Of a stretch of 64,000 nucleotides of DNA, positions 1 to 9,466 are shown one piece after another (within the stretch, counting starts at the first letter, position 1; each line of letters starts with the position of its first letter). The DNA is taken from contig JARFRM010000284.1 of the NCBI GenBank assembly GCA_029287235.1, positions 1 to 64,000 on the forward strand, read 5' to 3'. Position numbers and translations under genes: made by a program. The notes under the pieces were generated by a model. It had not been told where the DNA came from and ran no database searches. It worked only from the letters and a program-made list of their open reading frames with translations. Source of the stretch: Thermoanaerobaculales bacterium. GTDB taxonomy: Bacteria > Acidobacteriota > Thermoanaerobaculia > Thermoanaerobaculales > Sulfomarinibacteraceae.

Positions 1-212
1 CCCAGAAGCTTTCCGGCAGCGTTCTTCCTCCCGCACATTGTCATACCGGGCAACCCACGGCGAAAGCGCTGTGAGCATCTCTCCCCGCTCGCCATGAGGC
101 CGCCGGGGCGCGGGCAGCGTGGTTACCGTCCCTCCAATCCCGCCCGAACGACCACGCTGATTGGGCGACGCTGGGACGTCCGACGTCCCAGAAGGCCGGG
201 GATGAAAGAATC

Positions 213-266
213 GGGAACGGGAACGGGAACGGGATCGGCAACGGACGCGGACGCGGACGCGGACGC
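213..266 (+). repeat. Hexanucleotide array (GGGAAC)3-GGGATC-GGCAAC-(GGACGC)4 just upstream of the sirtuin gene
   Basis: Direct reading: nine 6-nt units in register; contains GGGAACGGGAACGGGAACGGG (canonical G3N3 quadruplex pattern). Confidence 0.9.
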
Positions 267-281
267 GGGTAAGATCGGATC

Positions 282-1124
282 ATGGAAGATGCACTTCAAC
301 AATCACTCGACCGCTCTGCCGAGGCCGTCGAAACCGCCGACGCCCTCCTGATCACCGCCGGTGCGGGAATCGGGGTGGATTCGGGTCTGCCGGACTTTCG
401 CGGCAATGAGGGTTTTTGGCGGGCCTATCCGCCGCTGAAACGTCTCGGTATCAGCTTCTACGACATGGCGAATCCCATGTGGTTCAAACGCGACCCCGAA
501 CTCGCCTGGGGATTCTATGGTCACCGACTCGGTCTCTATCGCGCCACCGAGCCCCACGACGGGTTTCGGATCCTTCGTCAGTGGAGCGATAGATGTCCGC
601 TCGGCTCGTTCGTGTTCACCTCCAACGTTGACGGACAGTTTCAGCGAGCCGGCTTCGCCGGCGAGCAGATCCTCGAGTGCCACGGATCCATCCACCACAT
701 CCAGTGTCTCAATCACTGCGGCGAAATCTCACGCACGGAGACATTCGACATCGTGGTGGATCAAGAAACCTTTCGAGCCGCCCCTCCCCTGCCCTCGTGT
801 CCCAGATGCGGCGCACTGGCGCGACCCAACGTGCTCATGTTCGGCGATTTCGGATGGCTGCCGGAACGGACCAGCGCCCAGGAACAGCGATTCGCCGACT
901 GGGTGGCTCGCCTCGGTGACGCACCTCTCGTCATTCTGGAGATCGGCGCCGGCACTGCGGTGCCCACTGTCCGCATGACCTCCGAACAGCTTGCTAGGAG
1001 GCCGGGGGCGACACTGATCCGAATCAACATCCGAGAACCGCAGGTGCCGGGAGATCACATCGGGATCGCCCTGGGGGGGTTGGAAGCGTTGACTCAGGTG
1101 GATCGTCGCCTACGCGGTGCCTGA
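282..1124 (+). CDS. SIR2 family NAD-dependent deacylase
   Basis: GAGIGVDSGLPDFRG and TSNVDGQFQRAG motifs, zinc cysteines (CLNHCGE...CPRCG). Confidence 0.85.
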   Translation: MEDALQQSLDRSAEAVETADALLITAGAGIGVDSGLPDFRGNEGFWRAYPPLKRLGISFYDMANPMWFKRDPELAWGFYGHRLGLYRATEPHDGFRILRQWSDRCPLGSFVFTSNVDGQFQRAGFAGEQILECHGSIHHIQCLNHCGEISRTETFDIVVDQETFRAAPPLPSCPRCGALARPNVLMFGDFGWLPERTSAQEQRFADWVARLGDAPLVILEIGAGTAVPTVRMTSEQLARRPGATLIRINIREPQVPGDHIGIALGGLEALTQVDRRLRGA

Positions 1125-1139
1125 TTTCGAGAACTTGCT

Positions 1140-1186
1140 CTTTTTTTCTGGCCCTGGCTTTCAGAAAGCCAGGGCCAGAAAAAAAG
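1140..1186. repeat. Perfect 23-bp inverted repeat (1-nt centre), T7-stem...stem-A7
   Basis: CTTTTTTTCTGGCCCTGGCTTTC A GAAAGCCAGGGCCAGAAAAAAAG read directly. Confidence 0.9.
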
Positions 1187-1203
1187 GTCGAGCACCAATC
1201 TGC

Positions 1204-1232
1204 TTGACACCACACCGCCCCTGAAGTACAAC
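1204..1232 (+). promoter_or_regulatory. Candidate sigma70-type promoter: TTGACA (1204-1209), 17-nt spacer, TACAAC (1227-1232)
   Basis: Consensus -35, 4/6 -10, ideal spacing; predicted start lies next to the ATG at 1241. Confidence 0.55.
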
Positions 1233-1240
1233 TGATTTCG

Positions 1241-1333
1241 ATGAAGAACGCGACGCTTCCCACCATGGCAATGATGATGCGCATGTCGATGCGCAAGCTG
1301 TGGGTGAGGAGCCTCGCGGTCAGCTCGATCTAG
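1241..1333 (+). CDS. Met-rich leader peptide MKNATLPTMAMMMRMSMRKLWVRSLAVSSI (30 aa)
   Basis: Short ORF with 7 Met codons, six of them within 9 codons (1265-1291), directly upstream of a terminator and metY. Confidence 0.7.
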   Translation: MKNATLPTMAMMMRMSMRKLWVRSLAVSSI

Positions 1334-1353
1334 TAACACCGCCACAAAGCTCC

Positions 1354-1383
1354 AAACCCGCAGCCCGGTGCTGCGGGTTTTTT
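1354..1383 (+). terminator. Rho-independent terminator / attenuator (AAACCCGCAGC-CCGGT-GCTGCGGGTTT-TTT)
   Basis: 11-bp stem followed by U-run between the leader ORF and metY. Confidence 0.85.
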
Positions 1384-1412
1384 CGTGGCAGAAAAATAGG
1401 AGCCGGACATGA

Positions 1413-3892
<2,480 letters not shown>

Positions 3893-3894
3893 TC

Positions 3895-5364
3895 ATGCGG
3901 GTTCTCAAGTTCGGAGGAAGCTCCGTCGCCGATGCCGATCGAATCCGACGGGTGGTTTCCATCGTCGCCGCCGAGCGTGCTCACGGGCCCATCGTGGTCG
4001 TGGTCTCAGCCCTCGGCGGGGTCACCGATGAACTGGTGGCCCTGGCCGATGGGGCGCCCGAAGAACGCGAACCGTTGAAGACGGCCATCGACCGGATCCT
4101 CAACCGCCACCTCTCGGTCATCGCCGAGCTTTCCCCGACAGACGACGACACCCGATCCGAGATCGCCGCCACCATCGACGAGCTCAGACGGCTCATCATC
4201 GGTGTCGGCTATATCGGCGAGAACCCGCCCGCCGTTCGCGATCGGATCACCGCCATCGGCGAGCGGCTGTCGGCGCCCATCGTTGCCTCAGCACTCAGGG
4301 CGTCGGGCCAACCGTCGGTCCCGGTGAGCGGGACCGAGGTCATCCGCACTGACTCTCGTCACGGTGCGGCCGAGGTGGCTTCGGCGGCCACCTCCGATCT
4401 CGCCAGGAAGCGCCTGCTCGGCATCTGCGACGCGGTCATCCCGGTGGTCACCGGCTTCATCGGCGCCGATGAGCGGGGTACCGCAACCACCCTGGGGCGC
4501 GGAGGCTCCGATCTCACGGCCACGGTTCTCGGCGCCGCACTCGAAGCCGATCGGGTGGAGATCTGGACCGATGTCAACGGTATTTTCACCGCCCCTCCGC
4601 GGGTCGTGGCGGGAGCCCGGCCTCAACCCTACGTGAGCTACGACGAGGCGGCCGAGATGGCACGATTCGGCGCGACGGTGCTCTTCACCAAGACCATCGC
4701 CCCGGTGCGCGAACTCGACATCCCGGTGGTCGTTTGCAACACATTTGACCCCGAAGGCCCGGAGACCTGGGTCGGTCGCGAACCCGAGTTGCCGTCAGGG
4801 GCACGCGCACTGGCGTCGGTCGAACACGCTGCTGTTCTCAAGATCCGATCAGCCGGCGATGCGACCTCCGCCGCCGGCGCGGTGGCCGAGGTTTCGCATC
4901 GCTGTCTCATGGCGACCATGGCCGCCGGCAGCGACGAGTGGACCATCGTCGCCGCGGAGACCGACGCCGATGAACTCCACCGTGATCTCGAAAGGTGCGG
5001 CCTCCAAGTGGAGTTCATCACCGAGACCAGCGTGGTCTCGGTGATCGGGTCCCGCCTGCTGCAGCAGCCGTGGGTGGCCGGGCGGGCGCTCGAGGCTCTG
5101 GGGCGCCGAGACATCGCCCTCAGGGGGGTCATCTGCCCCTCCGAACAGGTCTTCTGCATGGTGGTGGACCACACGGACCACCACCGTTGCCTGACAATCC
5201 TGCACGATGCCCTGATGCTCCCGCACCTGGCCGGCCGAGCCTCGGACGCGGCACGGCGCGAAGCCCTCAAGAAGGGCGACCGGGACGGGTCGACCCCGCT
5301 TCACCGCGGCAGTGCTCGGCACGACAGGGACCGTCGGTCAACGGCTCGTCCACCGGCCGCATAG
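3895..5364 (+). CDS. lysC: Aspartate kinase (C-terminal ~25 aa read through an asd remnant in another frame)
   Basis: KFGGSSVADADRIRRV, GFIGADERGTATTLGRGGSDLTAT, ACT-domain-like C-terminal part. Confidence 0.9.
   Translation: MRVLKFGGSSVADADRIRRVVSIVAAERAHGPIVVVVSALGGVTDELVALADGAPEEREPLKTAIDRILNRHLSVIAELSPTDDDTRSEIAATIDELRRLIIGVGYIGENPPAVRDRITAIGERLSAPIVASALRASGQPSVPVSGTEVIRTDSRHGAAEVASAATSDLARKRLLGICDAVIPVVTGFIGADERGTATTLGRGGSDLTATVLGAALEADRVEIWTDVNGIFTAPPRVVAGARPQPYVSYDEAAEMARFGATVLFTKTIAPVRELDIPVVVCNTFDPEGPETWVGREPELPSGARALASVEHAAVLKIRSAGDATSAAGAVAEVSHRCLMATMAAGSDEWTIVAAETDADELHRDLERCGLQVEFITETSVVSVIGSRLLQQPWVAGRALEALGRRDIALRGVICPSEQVFCMVVDHTDHHRCLTILHDALMLPHLAGRASDAARREALKKGDRDGSTPLHRGSARHDRDRRSTARPPAA
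5285..5350 (+). pseudogene. asd: Remnant of the aspartate-semialdehyde dehydrogenase N-terminus (GRPRFTAAVLGTTGTVGQRLV)
   Basis: Alternative-frame translation matches the Rossmann start of Asd (AVLGATGTVGQRFV) but degenerates after ~20 codons and stops at 5440. Confidence 0.55.
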
Positions 5365-5589
5365 GCAGGCGGTTCTGGATGCTGGATGTTGGAGAAGGCC
5401 ATGGCCGTGCGTTCCTCTCCGCATCCCTTTCCTTCTGTGATTCGATCGCACGCGGAAGCCACTGCTCCGGTTTCACACATCAGCCCGCTCTGCGATGAAT
5501 CCGTCATCCAGCATCGAGTACCTGGTCTCGCCGTGGCGGAGTGAATCTTGGTGGTGACGCGGTATGATGCGGTCTCGGAGGTCGATGAC

Positions 5590-5934
5590 ATGCCCAAGTA
5601 CTGGCTCCTCAAAGGGAATTTCGATGCTCCCGGGTGGGACGTCCTGCGCCGGGAGTACGATGACGAAAAGGTCGAGATCGTCCATCTGGATCCCAAAGTC
5701 TGGGCCATGGTCGAGGCCGATGATCCACCGGCCGGATACGACGGTCTGACCGCGGCCGAACCGGCCGACGGACTCTATCTCGACCCCCAGGGAAACGCGC
5801 TCTATCTGGTCAACGGCGCCGTGGTCAGGACGGCGGAGGAGGTCATCGCAGCTCTCGGCGATGAGGCCTCGGAGATGTTCGAAAAGATCGGCGACGCCCA
5901 CACCGTCCTCCAACGCATGGGTCGGGCTTTCTGA
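5590..5934 (+). CDS. Hypothetical protein (MPKYWLLKGNFDAPGWDVLRREYDDEK...)
   Basis: ORF with acidic, protein-like composition. Confidence 0.5.
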   Translation: MPKYWLLKGNFDAPGWDVLRREYDDEKVEIVHLDPKVWAMVEADDPPAGYDGLTAAEPADGLYLDPQGNALYLVNGAVVRTAEEVIAALGDEASEMFEKIGDAHTVLQRMGRAF

Positions 5935-5946
5935 GCCGGCGGTACG

Positions 5947-6621
5947 ATGAGATTTCATCCTCAGCCGTCGATGTTCAGAAGCCAGCGGTCCATTTTCGCT
6001 TTGATGGCAGTCATGCTTTGTGGAAGCTTCGCCTCCGCTGAGAAGGGCGATACAGAGGTCGGCTTTCGCCTGATGTATGCGACCGGCAGCGCCAAGGGCG
6101 CCGGGTCCATCGGTGACACGGGAAGCTCACCGACCCTGTCATCGGGACCCGGGATCGAGATCGACTGGGTTCTGTGGCCGTTGGACGAGCTCACCGTGGA
6201 GCTCTCGATCGGAGCGTCACCCCATCCAGTCGGCACATCTGGCGGGTCGCTCAGCGGTCCCGACGGCGGCACCCTGTGGCGTCTCCCCCTGAGCGCGGTG
6301 GCCCAGTACCGACCCGACCTCTATGGCAGGTTCGACCCCTATGTTGGTCTCGGTCTGGTCTACAACGCCGCGGTCTACGACATGTCATCGGCATACGCTG
6401 AAGTGTTTTCGAAGGTCTCGTTCTCCAGCGATGCCAACATCGTCGTCCAGGTGGGGGTCAACTACGACCTCGACGAACGATGGTCGGCCAACCTCGATCT
6501 GCGCTACATGGGGATGACGACGGACGGCACTTTCACAAGCCTCGACGGCGCCACCCGCGACGAATTGAGCTTGAAGTTCGACCCATGGGTTGTGGGCCTG
6601 GGCTTTCGCTATCGGTACTGA
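5947..6621 (+). CDS. Outer-membrane beta-barrel (OmpW/porin-like) protein
   Basis: Signal peptide, alternating hydrophobic strands, C-terminal aromatic FRYRY. Confidence 0.7.
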   Translation: MRFHPQPSMFRSQRSIFALMAVMLCGSFASAEKGDTEVGFRLMYATGSAKGAGSIGDTGSSPTLSSGPGIEIDWVLWPLDELTVELSIGASPHPVGTSGGSLSGPDGGTLWRLPLSAVAQYRPDLYGRFDPYVGLGLVYNAAVYDMSSAYAEVFSKVSFSSDANIVVQVGVNYDLDERWSANLDLRYMGMTTDGTFTSLDGATRDELSLKFDPWVVGLGFRYRY

Positions 6622-6648
6622 AGCCCGGGGGATCCTTCGATCCTCACG

Positions 6649-7437
6649 TCATCTCAGGATCACGCCCCGTCCCGTGGTGTCGATGAAGTCGAGAACCACA
6701 TCCACTTCGGCCTGCCCACCGAGCTCGATCTTGGCCTGCGCCACTGCCTCGGTTGTGGTCATTTTCGGGCTCCGCAGGAACCGCCACAGCTGCTTCAGCG
6801 CCTTCCGGCTGTCCGAAGAAAAGCCCTTTCGTTCGAGACCGATGATGTTGGGCCCGTAGCACTTGGGCGGCCGGTTCCCGGTCGTGTTCATATAGGGCAG
6901 GCAGTCCTTGCTCGGGGTGGTGAATCCTCCGAGGAAGGCATACTGCCCGACCCGGGTGAACTGGTGGATCGCGCTGAAGGCGCCGATTGTGGCGTGGTCC
7001 TGTACCTCAACGTGGCCGGCGAGGGTGGCCGCGTTGGCGAAGATGGTCCGTGAACCCACGCTGCAATCGTGCGCCACATGGACATAGGCCATGAACAGGC
7101 TCTCGTCGCCGATCCGCGTGATCCCGCCGCCTCCGGGGGTTCCCCGGTGGATGGTGACGAACTCCCTGAAGGTGTTGCCGTTGCCGATTTCGAGCAGGGT
7201 CTTCTCGCCGGCGTACTTGAGGTCCTGGGGTGGGGCGCCCACGGAACAGTGGCTCTCGAAGCGGTTTCCCGCCCCGATGGTCGTCCAACCGGTGATCCGG
7301 CTGTGGGGCCCGACCCGGCAGCCATCTCCGATCACGACATTGCCATCGATGATGGCGTACGGTTCGACGACAACGCCCTCGCCCAGTTCGGCGCCGGGAT
7401 CAACGATCGCGGTGGGGTGAATTTCTCTCGCCATCAT
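6649..7437 (-). CDS. lpxA: Acyl-ACP--UDP-N-acetylglucosamine O-acyltransferase
   Basis: Left-handed beta-helix hexapeptides; IHPTAIVDPGAELGEGVVVEPYAII; start overlaps fabZ stop (ATGA). Confidence 0.93.
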   Translation of the reverse strand: MMAREIHPTAIVDPGAELGEGVVVEPYAIIDGNVVIGDGCRVGPHSRITGWTTIGAGNRFESHCSVGAPPQDLKYAGEKTLLEIGNGNTFREFVTIHRGTPGGGGITRIGDESLFMAYVHVAHDCSVGSRTIFANAATLAGHVEVQDHATIGAFSAIHQFTRVGQYAFLGGFTTPSKDCLPYMNTTGNRPPKCYGPNIIGLERKGFSSDSRKALKQLWRFLRSPKMTTTEAVAQAKIELGGQAEVDVVLDFIDTTGRGVILR

Positions 7438-7862
7438 CGCTCCATCATCGCCGACATCATGTCGGCCTCGCACGCGAGTTCACCATCCACCGTCGCCGTT
7501 CCGTGGAGCTTGGCAAAGCCCCTCCTGACCGATTTGACCTCGAGATCGAAGACCACCTGGTCGCCGGGCACAACTGGACGACGGAACCGACAGTTGTCGA
7601 TCCCGGCGAAGTAGATCAGCTTGTTCTGACGGTCCTCGACCTGGTTGAGAAACAAAAAGCCCCCGGCCTGCGCCATGGCTTCCACCAGCAGCACCCCCGG
7701 CATCACGGGGTGATCGGGGAAATGGCCCATGAAGTGGGGCTCGTTGAAGGTGACGTTCTTGATCGCCCGAATGTGCTTCTCGTCCATCTCCAGCACTCGG
7801 TCGATGAGCAGGATCGGGTACCGGTGGGGCATCACCTCGAGAATGTCCTGGATGCTATTCAT
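7434..7862 (-). CDS. fabZ: 3-hydroxyacyl-ACP dehydratase
   Basis: MPHRYPILLIDRVLE, FPDHPVMPGVLLVEAMAQ. Confidence 0.95.
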   Translation of the reverse strand: MNSIQDILEVMPHRYPILLIDRVLEMDEKHIRAIKNVTFNEPHFMGHFPDHPVMPGVLLVEAMAQAGGFLFLNQVEDRQNKLIYFAGIDNCRFRRPVVPGDQVVFDLEVKSVRRGFAKLHGTATVDGELACEADMMSAMMER

Positions 7863-8905
7863 GATTTCTCCCCTTCCGGCGACGATTCCAACTGACGCAG
7901 ACGGCGCTCCAACTGCTGGACTTTTTTCCGCAGTCCATCGATCCGGGCCAAAGCGGCCTGCGATCTCATCCAGTCCTTCTGTGGTCTCGCCGGGAAACCG
8001 GCCAGCACGTTGCCTTCTTCAGGGAACGACTTCATGGCGGCCCCCCTGGCTCCGACCATTGTCCGGTCACCGAGCTCGAGGTGGCCTGCTGCGGCGGCCT
8101 GGCCGGCGAAGACCGAGTGACTGCCGATCTTGGTTGATCCCGAAATCCCGACCTGTGAGACCAGCAGGCAGTGCTCACCGACCTGGACGTTGTGCGCGAG
8201 CTGCACGAGATTGTCGACCTTGGTTCCACGCCCGATCCGGGTCTCACCCATGGTGGCTCGATCGATGGTGGTGTTCGCCTGGATCTCGACATCGTCCTCG
8301 AGGACCACGATTCCCACCTGCGGGACCTTGTGGTGGACACCGTCCACGGTGGCGAACCCGTAGCCGTCGGAGCCGATGACCGCCCCGGATTGGAGAATGC
8401 ACCGGTCACCCAGACGGCATCCATCCTCAACCACCGCTCGCGGGTGCATCAGGCACTCCTTCCCGATCGTGACTCCATCCCCCACAACGCATCCGGCACC
8501 GATGACCGTCCCGGCGCCGATCTGGACTCCGCGGCCGACGGCAGTCAGGGGCCCGACGCTCGCGCCCTCGCCAAGCTCGAGATCATCGGCGACCACCGAA
8601 CTGGGATGAACGCCGGTTTCGGGCCTCGGCCGAGGGTGGAAAAGCTCGAGCGCTCTCGCGACGGCCAGATACGGTTGGCCACTGATCAAGAGATCCCGGC
8701 CGGGCAGTTGATCCGCGCTGTGAACCAGAATGGCCCCCGCGCGGGATTCAACCGCCTGCTCGACATACTTGGGATTGTGCAGAAACGACAGATGCTCGGG
8801 CCCCGCCTGGTCGAGGGGTCGAATCCCCTCGACCAACCGGTGGCCGTCGCCCACCACCTCGGCACCGAGAATATTCGCGACCTCGGTGAGGGTGTACGAA
8901 CTCAC
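7859..8905 (-). CDS. lpxD: UDP-3-O-acylglucosamine N-acyltransferase
   Basis: LpxD N-domain plus hexapeptide repeats, GSDGYGF motif. Confidence 0.94.
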   Translation of the reverse strand: MSSYTLTEVANILGAEVVGDGHRLVEGIRPLDQAGPEHLSFLHNPKYVEQAVESRAGAILVHSADQLPGRDLLISGQPYLAVARALELFHPRPRPETGVHPSSVVADDLELGEGASVGPLTAVGRGVQIGAGTVIGAGCVVGDGVTIGKECLMHPRAVVEDGCRLGDRCILQSGAVIGSDGYGFATVDGVHHKVPQVGIVVLEDDVEIQANTTIDRATMGETRIGRGTKVDNLVQLAHNVQVGEHCLLVSQVGISGSTKIGSHSVFAGQAAAAGHLELGDRTMVGARGAAMKSFPEEGNVLAGFPARPQKDWMRSQAALARIDGLRKKVQQLERRLRQLESSPEGEKS

Positions 8906-9420
8906 TGGGTGGTGTTGAACCGGAGAATCACGTCGTCGGTGATGTCCACCGTGTCGTCGGCATAGACCAGTCCGGACTGGAACTTGTTGAAGATCAGCGT
9001 GAAACCGCGCTCGGCGCCAATCTCGTTGATGACCGGAATGATCCGACCCTCGAGACCACCGAGCTCGCGGCGGCGGGCCTCGTCCAGCTCGCGCTCAGCG
9101 TCGTCCTGAAAGCGTTGGAGGGCAATCTGCCCATCCTCCATCTGCTTGCTGAGTTCGGCCAGCCGCTCCTCGGAGAGGGTGAAGCGCTGTTTCGACATCT
9201 GCTCCTGCATGGTGGTGAGCTCCTGCTGAAGAGCGCGTCCCTCGTCGATCTTGGCGTCCTGAAGAAGCTTGAGCTTCTGCAGGGCCTCTTTGCCGGGGTC
9301 GGACTCGGTCACGACACGTTGAACGTCGATCACCGCAATATTGACCCCCTGTGCCGCCGCAGGCAGGGCCGCAGCCAACACGATCGCCACGATTCCAACG
9401 GCTAGTCTTGAACGATGCAT
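8902..9420 (-). CDS. OmpH/Skp family periplasmic chaperone
   Basis: Signal peptide, NIAVIDVQRVVTESDPGK, coiled-coil, position between bamA and lpxD. Confidence 0.88.
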   Translation of the reverse strand: MHRSRLAVGIVAIVLAAALPAAAQGVNIAVIDVQRVVTESDPGKEALQKLKLLQDAKIDEGRALQQELTTMQEQMSKQRFTLSEERLAELSKQMEDGQIALQRFQDDAERELDEARRRELGGLEGRIIPVINEIGAERGFTLIFNKFQSGLVYADDTVDITDDVILRFNTTQ

Positions 9421-9466
9421 AGTGAAAACCTCCATGGTCGGCCTTTTCAGGCTGGTTGAATCTCGG

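Noticed and set aside
1140-1186. Calling the 47-nt palindrome an intrinsic terminator
   Set aside because: The U-tract precedes the stem and the A-tract follows it on both strands, the wrong polarity for an intrinsic terminator.
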